DNA of 64,000 nucleotides from Streptomyces sp. CoH27 (GCF_020181035.1 NZ_JAIQYY010000011.1:62001-126000), one strand, 5' to 3'; positions 8,701 to 17,050 are shown, counted from the stretch's first letter. Translations and numbers: made by a program. Notes: generated by a model not told the origin, from the letters alone.

Positions 8701-9898
8701 TCGCCTGGGCCTGCTGACCGGGGGCCGCCGCGTCCGCCTCCTCCACGACGACCGGCGCGCCCTCAGCGACGGCAGGCGTGTCCTCGGACACGGCCGGCCC
8801 GGCCTCCGCTTCCGTCACCGCCGGGGTCTCGGCCACGGGCGCCCCGTCACCGGCGGCACCGCCGACGGCGACCGCACCCGCGAGCGGCTGCTCGACGGGC
8901 TGCTCTGCGACCGCACCCTCGACAGGCTGCTCGGTGGGCGCGCCCTGGCCGTCCCCGGCAGCGGGCTGAGGGACGCCCGCCGCGTCGTCCGCGCCTTCCA
9001 CGCCCTGCTCGGCGGCGAACGGCGCAGCCGCGACGCCCTCGGGACCCGCCCCTGTAGCCGCGTACACCCCGTCGTGGCCGTGCACGGGCTGTACACCGTC
9101 GTGGCCGTGCACCACCTGGGCGGCGGTGCCCGGTGCCGGTACGGCCGCCTGGTGCGCGAGCCGGGCGACGGCGGCCTGGGCCGCGCCGGACGGGTCGGCC
9201 TGGGCGGTGACCTGCGCGGGGACCAGGGCCTCCGCGGGCGCCGGGGCGTCCGCAGGGACCGCGATGCCCGCCGCGGCCGCGGCCGGGTCAACCGTTTCGG
9301 CAGCCTGTGCCTGTGCATCCGCCTCGGCCACCGCGACGGCCGGGGCCGGCGTGGGCGCCGTACCCCAGGGGGCCGCGTTCTGCGGAGCCATGTCGTGCAG
9401 CGGCTGGGCGTCGAGGTACTCGGGGCCGGCCGGCGCCGGAGCGGGCTGGCGCACCGGTGCGCCGGCCGGGCCGCGGTCGGCGAGGGAGCGGACCGGGCTG
9501 GCGGAGGCGTCCGGGATCGGCGGGCCGAGGTGCAGCGGGCGGCGCGGCGGCTGCGGCGCGGCCGAAGCGTCCTGCGGGGCGGAGAGGATGGGGGACGGCG
9601 GCACGGACGCCGGGGCCGGGTTCGGCAGGCGGACGCCGCTGAGGTCGACGGAGCCGCTGTCACGGCCGGCCGTCTCGTGCGGGCCCGGCTCGTGGACGGC
9701 CTCGACGACCGGTTCCGGGGCGGGCGGCGGTACTTCGTTGCCCCATGCGCCCTGGGCGCCCGGCAGCAGCAGGTCTTCGTCCTCGGCGGGTGCCTCGGAG
9801 AGGTAGGTGTACGCACCGTGCGCGGCAACGCCCGGCTGCTCCACCATGCCTGCGCTCTCCGGCTGCCCCTCGCCCGGGACCTGGCCGGTGTCGGTCAT
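5735..9898 (-). CDS. cobT: BluB-CobT fusion with a very long low-complexity N-terminal region (1387 aa)
   Basis: Three parts are visible. Residues 1 to about 815 are a low-complexity Ala/Pro/Glu/Gln/Val region without a recognisable fold, acidic and probably disordered. Residues about 817-1025 are a flavin nitroreductase-fold domain of the BluB type (RRDIRNGF, SVGHSQPWDF, GVGWVSFF), which makes 5,6-dimethylbenzimidazole from FMN. Residues about 1035-1387 are CobT, nicotinate-nucleotide:dimethylbenzimidazole phosphoribosyltransferase, with FAGDHGV, GEMGIANTT, GRGTGI and LRLGEGTGALLALP, the last holding the conserved catalytic Glu. The two enzymes catalyse consecutive steps in making the lower ligand of cobalamin. 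GAGGGG lies 6 bases before the ATG. Both catalytic halves are of normal length; only the N-terminal extension is unusual. Confidence 0.93.
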   Translation of the reverse strand: MTDTGQVPGEGQPESAGMVEQPGVAAHGAYTYLSEAPAEDEDLLLPGAQGAWGNEVPPPAPEPVVEAVHEPGPHETAGRDSGSVDLSGVRLPNPAPASVPPSPILSAPQDASAAPQPPRRPLHLGPPIPDASASPVRSLADRGPAGAPVRQPAPAPAGPEYLDAQPLHDMAPQNAAPWGTAPTPAPAVAVAEADAQAQAAETVDPAAAAAGIAVPADAPAPAEALVPAQVTAQADPSGAAQAAVARLAHQAAVPAPGTAAQVVHGHDGVQPVHGHDGVYAATGAGPEGVAAAPFAAEQGVEGADDAAGVPQPAAGDGQGAPTEQPVEGAVAEQPVEQPLAGAVAVGGAAGDGAPVAETPAVTEAEAGPAVSEDTPAVAEGAPVVVEEADAAAPGQQAQASPAEPAAVAVEEAQAAVLPGEAAPPQAPETVLGADLAVAEPSESAQPSEAADPGQGESVPQPQPQTVPVAADADQAAPVAEGAVTVDDAERTVAAAPAPQAPDAAQTAPEALAAEAAPEAVAVLAEPAAPGQQPAPPTPATAEPQAAVVDAQSGVVEAAVVEAQPAAAQPAPAAEAVPAPEPAALPEAPALPEAVAPAPAPEVAEAEAPAVAPAQEAVPAPAVVETVATPEPHLHLAQGPQLAEPVAPIAEALPGTPEAQAAAVPQTQPEPTAAPEGAPAGPQTQPTDATPPPAVPAGDAAEQQAAAEAGQGEPLPSHVPLEPQPEQPLGQFVPVEGQVPTAPHLAPTPPQPLVLPVEETQAPVAAVPAPREGEQAADVVQHAEDLQTRAADQEEQDEGSTAAVAEARQSTGPAAPAYADAEREAVLKVMRERRDIRNGFRSDPIPHEVLLRVLEAAHTAPSVGHSQPWDFVVIRSAETRRTMHELAMQQREAYAKSLPKGRAKQFKELKIEAILDTPVNIVVTADPTRGGRHTLGRYTQPQMAPYSSALAVENLWLAARAEGLGVGWVSFFDEREMVRALGLPEHLEVVAYLCVGYVDEFPDEPELMQAGWSKRRPLSWVVHEETYGRRALPGEEPHDLLAETVAQIRPLDAKALGEAWERQKRMTKPAGALGMLEIISAQLSGLSRQCPPPIPEPAAVAIFAGDHGVHAQGVTPWPQEVTAQMVANFLGGGAVCNAFAAQVGAEVCVVDVGVAADLPATPGLLPRKVRAGTSDMTTGPAMTREEAKQAIEVGIETARDLVAAGNKALLTGEMGIANTTASAALISVYTGADPAEVTGRGTGINDETLARKTEVVRRALEFHQPDPADPLGVLAAIGGFEHAAMVGLLLGGASLRTPVILDGVSAGAAALVARAIAPEVLAACIAGHRSAEPGHVAALNKLGLRPLVDLDLRLGEGTGALLALPLVQSTARAMHEVATFDSAGVTEK

Positions 9899-10294
9899 GC
9901 GTACCCCTCGCCCATCGGTTAGTGCTCTCCTACGACCAGCTCACCCGGAACGGCGCACCGACCGCCCCCGCAGTGAAGAACGAGCGTCCGTGCCCAGCGG
10001 CACGAACGACCCGCCTGAAAAGGCGACAAAGCCATTCAGTGGCATTGTCCCGGCCGTTGCGCCATCGCGACAGCATGATCCGCGACAGCCCGCTGTGGAC
10101 TGCGCCACGTTGCGCGTCCTCCGGTTCCGCAGTACCACACCCACCCCAAAACGGGCGCGCTTTCCGGACATTGGCGAACGAACTTCCGGGCCGCCCGGTG
10201 CGGTACAACGATCGGCCAGCCTACCGCGCGCAGTACGACAACAGGATCACGGGTTGCGATCCCGGAGGCCCACCCGTCTCCCGACCACCACCCC
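9899..10294 (-). other. Long leader between cobL and bluB-cobT
   Basis: 396 bases without a convincing gene. The short open frames on the - strand (for example 9930-10208) have no ribosome site and read through biased sequence. A GCCACTG string occurs on the - strand near 10035, like the B12 box of cobalamin riboswitches, but the other conserved parts of that riboswitch are not visible. The region may be the bluB-cobT promoter and leader. Confidence 0.4.
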
Positions 10295-11533
10295 TCAACG
10301 AGGCGCTTCGCGCCGCAGCAGTTCTCCTGTGAGCAGGAACGCGACACTCCGCTCGGTCTCCGTCCAGGCGCGGGTGTCGAGGGCGACGGACTGGAGCAGG
10401 GCGCACTCGACCCGGTAGCCGTGTTCGGTCAGATCCCGGCCGACGCGTTCGGCCGCGTCGCGGGTCGCGGCGTGCGTGACGATGCGCTGGGGGCGCCGGT
10501 CGGCGACCGCCGAGACGACGGCCGCGCCTCCCCCGCCGACCCGTACGACGTCCGGTTCCGGCAGGTTCTCCAGCACGTGCGGGGCGCTGCCGTGCACCAC
10601 CTGGAGCTGGACGCCGAACCGGCGTGCGGCCGCCTCGGTGCGGGCGCAGGCCCCGGGGTCGCGGTCGACGGCGATGACGGCGGCTCCGGCGCGCGCGGCC
10701 TCGGCGGCGAACGCGCCGGAGCCGCAGCCGATGTCCCAGACGAGGTCCCCGACCCGGGGCCCCAGCCGGGCGAGTTGGGCGGCCCGCAGCAGCTCCGTCT
10801 CCCCCTCGCCGAGCCTGCCGCCGGGTCCGCCGCCGTAGGACTCGTCGGGCTGTACCCAGCCGCGGGGACCGGCTCCGGGATCGCGGCCGGCGATCCAGCC
10901 GCCGCTCTCCCCCGCGCCGGCCGGGCCGACGGGTCCCCCGATGACGATGACGACGTTGGGGTCGCGCCAGGTGTGGTCGGCCGCCTTGTCGGAGGTGACG
11001 ACGCTGACCTGTTCGCGTTCGGTGCCGAGTTCCTCGCAGATGACGAAGGTGCGGTGGACGCCGTCGAGCAGCAGGCCGAGTTCGGCGGGTCCGGCGCCGG
11101 GCGAGGTGAGGACGGCGACCTTGGTGTGGGCGCGGCAGACGTTCACGGCGCGGCGCAGGGTGCGCCGGTGGGCGACGACCACCTGGGCGTCGTCCCAGGG
11201 CATGCCGGCACGGGCGAAGGCGGCGGCGACGGAGGAGACGGCGGGGACGACCTCGACCTCCAGGCCGTACTCGGGGGCGCGCAGGGTGCGGACGACGCCG
11301 AAGAAGCCTGGGTCGCCGTCGGCGAACACGACGGCGGTGCCGCGGTGGGCGGCGATACGGCGGGCGGCGAGCGCGACGCTGCCGAGACGGACGCGTTCGG
11401 CACCGGACGGGACCTCGGGCAGGGCCAGATGGTGGGCCGCGCCCGCCACGAGCGTGGCGGCGCCGAGGGCGGCGCGTGCCGCGGCGGTCAGCGGCGAGCC
11501 GTCCCAGCCGATCACCGTGACCCGGTCGGCCAT
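10295..11533 (-). CDS. cobL: Precorrin-6Y C5,C15-methyltransferase (decarboxylating), CobL (CbiE-CbiT fusion)
   Basis: 412 residues. The N-terminal half (about 1-205) is a CbiE-type tetrapyrrole methylase (VTVIGWDGSPL, FADGDPGFFG, VVPAVSSVAAAFARAG). The C-terminal half (about 225-412) is the CbiT Rossmann methyltransferase (WDIGCGSGAFAAEAAR, VIAVDRDP). Together they methylate precorrin-6B at C5 and C15 and decarboxylate the C12 acetate in aerobic cobalamin synthesis. It lies on the same strand as bluB-cobT and cobA, so three B12 or siroheme genes are clustered. The linker between halves is Gly-rich and long. The ATG at 11533 has GGAGAG upstream. Confidence 0.93.
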   Translation of the reverse strand: MADRVTVIGWDGSPLTAAARAALGAATLVAGAAHHLALPEVPSGAERVRLGSVALAARRIAAHRGTAVVFADGDPGFFGVVRTLRAPEYGLEVEVVPAVSSVAAAFARAGMPWDDAQVVVAHRRTLRRAVNVCRAHTKVAVLTSPGAGPAELGLLLDGVHRTFVICEELGTEREQVSVVTSDKAADHTWRDPNVVIVIGGPVGPAGAGESGGWIAGRDPGAGPRGWVQPDESYGGGPGGRLGEGETELLRAAQLARLGPRVGDLVWDIGCGSGAFAAEAARAGAAVIAVDRDPGACARTEAAARRFGVQLQVVHGSAPHVLENLPEPDVVRVGGGGAAVVSAVADRRPQRIVTHAATRDAAERVGRDLTEHGYRVECALLQSVALDTRAWTETERSVAFLLTGELLRREAPR

Positions 11534-11621
11534 CGTCGTCTCTCTCCAGGTCTGCGCAGGTAGTCAGGGGGAAGGGGCCCTTGGGCGGGCTCCGTGAGCG
11601 TACCCGGTGAGGCGCGGAGGA

Positions 11622-12260
11622 TCAGTTCCAGTCCGAGTACGACGTGAAACCACCCGTGTCGGCCAGCTGCTCGCTGACCCCCGCCAGGTCCTCCGGCAGC
11701 AGGCTCCACACGATGACGTCGGTGCGGACGTCCGTCCACGTGCCGTCGTCGGTCCTGCTGCGCGCTATCCAGGCGCCCCGCAGGACGCCCTCGCTGATAC
11801 AGCCGATCTTCTGGGCGACCTGCTGGGAGGCGGCGTTGTCGGCGGCGGTGCGCAGCTCCAGGCGTTCGAACTTCTGGTCGTGGAACAGCCATTGCGCGGT
11901 GGCCAGGGCGGCCTCGGAGGCATAGCCTTCGCCGCGCGCCCAGGGGGCGATGACGTAGGCGATCTCCGTCGAGCGCACCCGCCAGTCGGTGTTGCGCAGA
12001 TGGACGGTGCCGACCAGGCGCTGGGTGAGGAACTCGTCGACGGCGAACACGATGCCGCGGCCCGCTTCGCGCTCGGCGGGGGCCTGTGCGGTGATCCAGG
12101 CCCGGGCGTCGGCCTCGGTGTATGGCTGGGGGACGGAGGTCCAGGCGGTGACCAGCTCGTCGTTCATCATCTCGGCGAAGGCCTCGATGTCCGACTCCTC
12201 GAAGGGGCGCAGTACCAACCGCTCCGTGCTGAGGGAGACGTTGGGAAAGGTGCCACTCAT
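11622..12260 (-). CDS. GNAT-family N-acetyltransferase (RimJ/RimL-like)
   Basis: 212 residues. The sequence starts with the RimJ/RimL pattern STERLVLRPFEESD and continues to the acetyl-CoA-binding region APWARGEGYASEAA, then LELRTAADNAASQQVAQKIGC, a feature of N-terminal or small-molecule acetyltransferases in this clade. The substrate is unknown. I use the ATG at 12260, which has ACGGAG 6 bases upstream; the frame stays open further upstream but has no ribosome site there. It lies 88 bases from cobL on the same strand, behind the metQ terminator. Confidence 0.85.
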   Translation of the reverse strand: MSGTFPNVSLSTERLVLRPFEESDIEAFAEMMNDELVTAWTSVPQPYTEADARAWITAQAPAEREAGRGIVFAVDEFLTQRLVGTVHLRNTDWRVRSTEIAYVIAPWARGEGYASEAALATAQWLFHDQKFERLELRTAADNAASQQVAQKIGCISEGVLRGAWIARSRTDDGTWTDVRTDVIVWSLLPEDLAGVSEQLADTGGFTSYSDWN

Positions 12261-12340
12261 GCGCCGCTCCGTAACTTCGGAAAAACCTTCAGGTCCTGCT
12301 GAACTGCCCAGCATGCAGCATGAAACCACTGAACCGCACG

Positions 12341-12375
12341 ACGGGGTCCACACCCGGTGAGGGAGTGGACCCCGT
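12341..12375 (-). terminator. Terminator of the metNIQ operon
   Basis: An 11-base-pair stem (12341-12351 with 12365-12375) with a 13-base loop, about 55 bases beyond the metQ stop and upstream of the acetyltransferase gene. Confidence 0.65.
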
Positions 12376-12431
12376 GCGTCGCGAAACGCCGTATACGTGC
12401 CGTCAGCCCTTGCGTGAGCCCTTCCGCCGGC

Positions 12432-13265
12432 TCAGAAGGACGGGATGACGGAGCCCTGGTACTTGTCCTCGATGAACTTCTTCACCTCGGGCGAGACGAG
12501 CAGCTTGGCGAGCTTCTCGACCCGCGGGTCCTTCTCGTTGCCCTTCTTCACGGCGAGGAAGTTGCCGTAGGGGTTGTTCTTCGCGGACTCCAGGACGAGG
12601 GCGTCCTTGGCGGGCTTCAGGCCGGCGGGGATGGCGTAGTTGCCGTTGACGACGGCGGCGTCCACGTCGTCCAGGGAGCGCGGGGTCTGGGCCGCCTCGA
12701 CCTCCTTGAACTGGAGGTGCTTGGGGTTGTCGGCGATGTCCTGGGGGGTGGCCTCGTTGCCGACGCCGGACTTGAGGGTGATGAGCCCGTTGTCGGCGAG
12801 CAGCTTGAGGGCTCGGCCCTCGTTGACGGCGTCGTTCGGGACGGCGATGGTCGCACCGCTCTTCAGGGCGTCGGCCTTCTTGACCTTGTGGGAGTAGAGG
12901 CCGAGCGGCTCCAGGTGCACCGTGACGACGGGCACGATGTGGGTGCCGCGCTTCTTGTTGAAGTCGTCCAGGTACGGCTGGTTCTGGAAGTAGTTGGCGT
13001 CCACCGAGCCGTCCTCGGTCGCCGTGTTCGGCGTGATGTAGTCCGTGAACTCCTTGACCTGCAGATCGAGGCCCGCCTTCTTCGCCAGGTTGTCCTTGAC
13101 GAAGTTGAGGATCTCGGCGTGCGGGGTCGGGCTCGCGGCGACGACCAGCGGGCCGCTGTAGTCGTGGGAGGAGCTGGAGGAGCTGCCGGAGCCGCAGGCG
13201 GACAGCCCGAAGGTGAGGGCTCCGGCGGCGAGGACGGCGGTGGTGAGCTTGGCGGTGTTACGCAC
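12432..13265 (-). CDS. metQ: Methionine ABC transporter substrate-binding lipoprotein
   Basis: 277 residues. A lipoprotein signal peptide ends at LSAC (Cys24 would be lipidated), followed by a Ser/Gly linker and a NlpA/MetQ domain (VVAASPTPHAEIL, DLQVKEFTDY, ANYFQNQPYLDDFN, AAVVNGNYAIPAGL, DPRVEKLAKLLVSPEVKKFIEDKY). It captures methionine, often D or L, outside the membrane and hands it to MetI/MetN. Third gene of metN-metI-metQ. GTG start with AAGGAAAGG about 8 bases upstream. Confidence 0.93.
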   Translation of the reverse strand: MRNTAKLTTAVLAAGALTFGLSACGSGSSSSSSHDYSGPLVVAASPTPHAEILNFVKDNLAKKAGLDLQVKEFTDYITPNTATEDGSVDANYFQNQPYLDDFNKKRGTHIVPVVTVHLEPLGLYSHKVKKADALKSGATIAVPNDAVNEGRALKLLADNGLITLKSGVGNEATPQDIADNPKHLQFKEVEAAQTPRSLDDVDAAVVNGNYAIPAGLKPAKDALVLESAKNNPYGNFLAVKKGNEKDPRVEKLAKLLVSPEVKKFIEDKYQGSVIPSF

Positions 13266-13332
13266 GAAAAGTGCCTTTCCTTATGGGTGGTGCGACCCCG
13301 TGTACTGGGTGAACGGGGGGACTGAGGGGGTG

Positions 13333-14070
13333 TCAGGCGACCTTGCCGACGTCTGCGGCGGCCGGCTCCTTGGCCTTGAGCAGGCGGAGCTTGGGTGCCG
13401 GGCCGGAGCGGGCGCCGCGGCTGTGCAGGGAGCGGGCCGCGAGGTCGCCGGCGAACTGGATGAGGGAGATGGCGACGGCGAGGATCGCGACGGTGATCCA
13501 CATCATCTGGGTCTCGAAGCGCTGGTAGCCGTAGCGGACGGCGAGGTCGCCGAGGCCGCCGCCGCCGACCGTGCCGGCCATGGCGGAGTAGCCGATGAGG
13601 GCGATGACCGTGGTGGTGGTGCTGGCGATCAGCGAGGGCAGGGCCTCGGGGACGAGGACCTTGCGGACGATGGTCCAGGTGTTGCCGCCCATGGACTGCA
13701 CGGCCTCGACGAGACCGTTGTCCACTTCGCGGACGGCCGTCTCGACGAGCCGGGCGAAGAACGGGATGCCGCCGATGGCGAGCGGCACGATCGCGGCGGT
13801 CGTACCGATCGTCGTCCCGGTGACCCAGCGTGTGAAGGTCATCAGCGCGACCATCAGGATGATGAACGGCATGGAGCGGCCGACGTTCACGATCTGGCCG
13901 ATCACCTTGTTCAGGACGACGTTCTGCACCAGGCCGCCCCGGTCCGTGAGGACGAGGAGGATGCCGAGCGGAAGGCCGACGGCGACGGCGATCAGGGTGG
14001 ACCAGACCACCATCGTGAGCGTGTCGGTACAGGCCTGCGACAGCAGCGGCTGCATCTCGGACCAGGTCAC
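13333..14070 (-). CDS. metI: Methionine ABC transporter permease
   Basis: 245 residues with five hydrophobic helices (about residues 18-40, 57-80, 87-110, 148-170 and 195-215). The permease loop that docks on the ATPase is ETAVREVDNGLVEAVQSMGG, close to the EAA consensus of MetI. The C-terminal tail is charged and longer than usual. The GTG start (14068-14070) overlaps the metN stop by 4 bases, so translation is probably coupled. Confidence 0.93.
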   Translation of the reverse strand: MTWSEMQPLLSQACTDTLTMVVWSTLIAVAVGLPLGILLVLTDRGGLVQNVVLNKVIGQIVNVGRSMPFIILMVALMTFTRWVTGTTIGTTAAIVPLAIGGIPFFARLVETAVREVDNGLVEAVQSMGGNTWTIVRKVLVPEALPSLIASTTTTVIALIGYSAMAGTVGGGGLGDLAVRYGYQRFETQMMWITVAILAVAISLIQFAGDLAARSLHSRGARSGPAPKLRLLKAKEPAAADVGKVA

Positions 14071-15227
14071 TTGGCACCATCCTTCACCAGCAGGGGCGCC
14101 TCGCCCTCGTGGCCGACGACATCGATCTGGAGGCCCTGTTCGCGCAGGAAGCCGATCGGCACCACGTTGTCCTCGTAGCGGCCGGGCAGTTCGATGCGCA
14201 TCCGGCCGATCTGGAGGCCGCCGACGGTGTCGATGGCGGCGCCGAGGATCGAGATGTCGATGTTGTAGGTGCGGGCGAGCTGCGAGATGACCGGCTGGGT
14301 GGCGGCCTCGCCGTGGAAGGTGACGTCGAGGACGGTCCGGTCGGCGCCGGTGCGCTCGCCGCTCACCGGGAACAGCGCGGCGGCAAGCGTGGAGCCCGGG
14401 GTGGCCAGCAGTTCGCTGACGGCGCCGTGCTCCACGATCCGGCCCCGCTCCATGAGGGCGGCGGAGTCGCAGATCGACTTCACGACGTCCATCTCGTGGG
14501 TGATGAGCAGAACGGTCAGGCCCAGCTGCCGGTTCAGGTCGCGCAGCAGCTGGAGGATGGAGCGGGTGGTCTCCGGATCGAGGGCGCTGGTGGCCTCGTC
14601 GGAGAGCAGCACCTTGGGGTCGCCGGCCAGGGCGCGGGCGATGCCGACGCGCTGCTTCTGGCCGCCGGAGAGCTGGGCGGGGTAGGCCTTGGCCTTGTCG
14701 GCGAGGCCGACCAGGTCGAGCAGTTCGAGCGCCTTGCGGGAGCGCTCCTTGCCGGACCTGCCGAGGATTTCGAGCGGCAGCTCGATGTTGTCCTGCACGG
14801 TGCGCGAGGACAGCAGGTTGAAGTGCTGGAAGACCATGCCGATGCGGCTGCGCGCCCGGCGCAGTTCCTTGCCGGCGCGCGGGCCGCGGCCGGCCAGGGC
14901 GGTGAGGTCCTGTCCGGCGACGGTCACGGTGCCGGAGGTGGGGCGCTCCAGCAGGTTGACGCAGCGGATGAGGGAGGACTTGCCGGCGCCGGACTGGCCG
15001 ATGACGCCGTAGACCTCGCCTTCGCGGACGTGGAGATCGACGCCGTCGAGGGCGGTGACCTCACGGCCGCGGGAGCGGTAGACCTTGGTCAGGCCCGAGG
15101 TGGTGATCACAGGATTTCCGTCACTGTCGAGTGCGCGGGCGTGGGTGTGCCCGGGCACGGGTGCATGCGGTTCAGGCATGGAGAGAAGGTGCGCGCCTCC
15201 GTACGGACTGCGGCGCACGGAAGACAT
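14067..15227 (-). CDS. metN: Methionine ABC transporter ATP-binding protein
   Basis: 386 residues as called. Walker A is GQSGAGKSS, the Q-loop is VFQHFNLL, the signature is LSGGQKQR, Walker B is VLLSDEATSALD and the switch His is in LLITHEMD. A C-terminal NIL domain (about 300-386; LARTYNIDISILGA) is the methionine-sensing part known from MetN. It powers methionine import with MetI and MetQ. The start is uncertain: the ATG at 15227 has only GAGAG upstream. A second ATG at 15179 or the GTG at 15110 would remove an extension of up to 40 residues that Escherichia coli MetN lacks. No SAM riboswitch was recognised upstream. Confidence 0.88.
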   Translation of the reverse strand: MSSVRRSPYGGAHLLSMPEPHAPVPGHTHARALDSDGNPVITTSGLTKVYRSRGREVTALDGVDLHVREGEVYGVIGQSGAGKSSLIRCVNLLERPTSGTVTVAGQDLTALAGRGPRAGKELRRARSRIGMVFQHFNLLSSRTVQDNIELPLEILGRSGKERSRKALELLDLVGLADKAKAYPAQLSGGQKQRVGIARALAGDPKVLLSDEATSALDPETTRSILQLLRDLNRQLGLTVLLITHEMDVVKSICDSAALMERGRIVEHGAVSELLATPGSTLAAALFPVSGERTGADRTVLDVTFHGEAATQPVISQLARTYNIDISILGAAIDTVGGLQIGRMRIELPGRYEDNVVPIGFLREQGLQIDVVGHEGEAPLLVKDGAK

Positions 15228-15458
15228 GCCACGGCTCTCGCTTCGGGGCGCGAGGCTCAGCTGATGCGGGGGCCCTCTAGAAGGCGCACATTCGACACAT
15301 CAGGCGACACATACAACGAGCACCGGGCGTCATGGTCGCCTCGGTCGCAAGGGTGCGGCAGCTCGTCGTGGTCATGCGAGCAGTAAATCAGACGTACGGT
15401 CCTGACCGGTCGCCGCTGTCCGGATAGTGGACAGCGGCGGACAGCCCGGGAGACGGCC

Positions 15459-16109
15459 TCAGTCGCGGACGGAGATCTCCACGCCCGCGTCGGTGACCAG
15501 TACCGACAAGGCCGACAGGTCCCTCACCACCAGGTCGGCGTCCAGCTCCTCGGCCCGGTGGGTTGTGGCCAACGCCACGGTGGTCATCCCGGCGGCGCGG
15601 CCCGCCCGGAGTCCGGCCGGGGCGTCCTCGAAGACGACACAGCGGGCCGGGTCGACGCCGAGCAGCCGGGCGGCGAGGAGATAGGGCTCGGGGTCGGGCT
15701 TGCCGCGCGTGATGTCGTCGGCGCAGACCAGCGTCTTGGGCAGGATGCCGACCGCGTCGAGGCGGGCCTCGGCCAGCCGCCGGGTGGCGGAGGTGACGAC
15801 GGCCCAGCACTCCGCCGGCAGACCCGCCAGGAATTCGCTCGTGCCGGGCAGGAGCCGTACGCCCCCGTTCGGCACGTCCTCGACCTCCAGTTGCTCGACC
15901 CGGGCGACCGCCTCCGGTACGACGGCGGCGGGCAGCAGGTCGGCGACGATCTCGACGGCGGGCCGCCCGTGCAGCGCCACGCGCCCGAACTCCTCGGCCG
16001 TGATCCCGTACTCCGCGGCCCATCGGGCCCAGCAGCGCTCGACGGAGGCGAGGGAGGAGACGAGGGTGCCGTCGTTGTCGAAGAGGAGGGCCTGTGCGTG
16101 GATCGTCAT
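15459..16109 (-). CDS. HAD-family sugar-phosphatase-like hydrolase
   Basis: 216 residues. Motif I is FDNDGTLVSS (nucleophile Asp plus acid Asp), motif II is VVTSATRRLA, motif III has the Lys in RGKPDPEPYLLAA, and motif IV is CVVFEDAPAGLRAG. A helical cap domain lies between motif I and II (about residues 17-85). This fits the phosphoglucomutase/sugar-phosphatase subgroup. The substrate is a phosphorylated small molecule, not identifiable further. The ATG at 16109 starts directly before the first strand; the frame continues upstream but without homology. Confidence 0.85.
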   Translation of the reverse strand: MTIHAQALLFDNDGTLVSSLASVERCWARWAAEYGITAEEFGRVALHGRPAVEIVADLLPAAVVPEAVARVEQLEVEDVPNGGVRLLPGTSEFLAGLPAECWAVVTSATRRLAEARLDAVGILPKTLVCADDITRGKPDPEPYLLAARLLGVDPARCVVFEDAPAGLRAGRAAGMTTVALATTHRAEELDADLVVRDLSALSVLVTDAGVEISVRD

Positions 16110-16197
16110 GCCCAGAACCCTACGGTGTGGTCTAGACCCTATGGCGTACGGCGGGGTCGGCGGCCGGGGCCCGTTTCGGGCGTAATAAGGTCTCCGC

Positions 16198-16557
16198 ATG
16201 CTCAATGCCCTGACGCTGGTGACCGGGATCGCCGCGCTGCTGCTCGCCGCGTGGTGCGGCTGGGCCGCGTACCGGGACCAGCCGACCAAGGACTGGCACT
16301 TCATCGGCATGGCCGTGGTGTCGCTCCTGGCCGTGATCCAGCTGGTGATCGGGATCGTGCAGCTGGCGCGGGGCGAGAAGCCGGCTCAGGGTACGACGAT
16401 CTTCGTGGCGTATCTGCTGGGGGCGTTCGCGTGTGTTCCAGCGGCGGGGATGATGTCGCTGGCCGAGCGGACCCGCTGGGGTTCGGTGACCGCGGCCGCC
16501 GGCGGTGTGGTGCTGGCCGTGCTGGAGGTGCGGCTCTATGACATCTGGGGAGGCTGA
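16198..16557 (+). CDS. Conserved integral membrane protein, 119 aa
   Basis: Four predicted membrane helices (about residues 3-24, 36-58, 67-90 and 96-112) and short loops. I cannot assign a function. The stop codon is one base from the GTG of the next gene, whose ribosome site (GGGGAGG) lies inside this gene, so the two are co-translated and probably work together. Confidence 0.8.
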   Translation: MLNALTLVTGIAALLLAAWCGWAAYRDQPTKDWHFIGMAVVSLLAVIQLVIGIVQLARGEKPAQGTTIFVAYLLGAFACVPAAGMMSLAERTRWGSVTAAAGGVVLAVLEVRLYDIWGG

Positions 16558-16558
16558 C

Positions 16559-16978
16559 GTGACGGCGGCGGAGGAGAAGCCGGCCCGGCTGATCAGCGGG
16601 CCGGGCATGCTGCTCGTCTGGTTCTACGGCGTGATGGTGGTCGGCGCGGTGTCGCGCTCGGCGTTCCAGATCGCGACGGAGTTCGACCGGGCGCCGCTCG
16701 CGTACACGCTGTCGGCCGTGGCCGGCGTCGTGTACGGGTTCATCACGTACACGCTGATCCGGGGCGGGGAGACGGCCCGGCGGGCAGCGCAGGTCTGCTG
16801 TGCGGCCGAGCTGGTCGGTGTCCTGACCGTCGGTACGTGGACTCTGGTGGGCTCTTCCGCGTTTCCCGATGCGACCGTGTGGTCGGACTACGGGATGGGC
16901 TACATCTTCATCCCGGTTCTGCTACCGCTTTCCGCCATGTACTGGCTGCGGAAGGCGCCTGCTCACAGGGGTGCCTGA
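16559..16978 (+). CDS. Conserved integral membrane protein, 139 aa
   Basis: The GTG at 16559 follows GGGGAGG by 6 bases. After a 15-residue cytoplasmic N-terminus there are four hydrophobic helices (about 17-37, 45-63, 74-95 and 108-128) and a short basic tail. The product resembles its upstream neighbour in size and topology, so a two-subunit membrane complex is possible. No enzyme or transport motif is visible. Confidence 0.8.
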   Translation: MTAAEEKPARLISGPGMLLVWFYGVMVVGAVSRSAFQIATEFDRAPLAYTLSAVAGVVYGFITYTLIRGGETARRAAQVCCAAELVGVLTVGTWTLVGSSAFPDATVWSDYGMGYIFIPVLLPLSAMYWLRKAPAHRGA

Positions 16979-17026
16979 GGAGCGCGGGCGGCCGCGGGTG
17001 GTTTGTGGTCACTCGCGCCGTTCCCC

Positions 17027-17043
17027 GCGCCCCTTCGGGGCGC
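17027..17043. terminator. Bidirectional hairpin between converging genes
   Basis: GCGCCCC-TTC-GGGGCGC lies 50 bases after the membrane protein gene and 8 bases beyond the stop of the acetyltransferase gene on the other strand. The surrounding text (TTCCCCGCGCCCCT) resembles the repeats at 20384 and 28798. Confidence 0.6.
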
Positions 17044-17050
17044 ACTGCCC

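Noticed and set aside
5579..9922. A 1447-codon open frame on the + strand across bluB-cobT and part of cobA
   Set aside because: It is the mirror of the low-complexity and GC-rich coding strand. Its product is Arg/Gly-rich without any known domain, and the - strand gene has clear enzyme domains and a ribosome site.
9899..10294. Cobalamin riboswitch before bluB-cobT
   Set aside because: A GCCACTG-like string is present, but the surrounding conserved core (GGGAA...GGTG and the CCCGCCACTG context) is not seen by eye. A covariance-model search would decide.
9930..10347. Short - strand frames of 76-103 codons
   Set aside because: No ribosome site, no recognisable domain, and overlapping each other in several registers.
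15228..15458. SAM riboswitch before metN
   Set aside because: Some GC-rich hairpins and a GCGACC string occur, but no arrangement fitting a known SAM class could be built.
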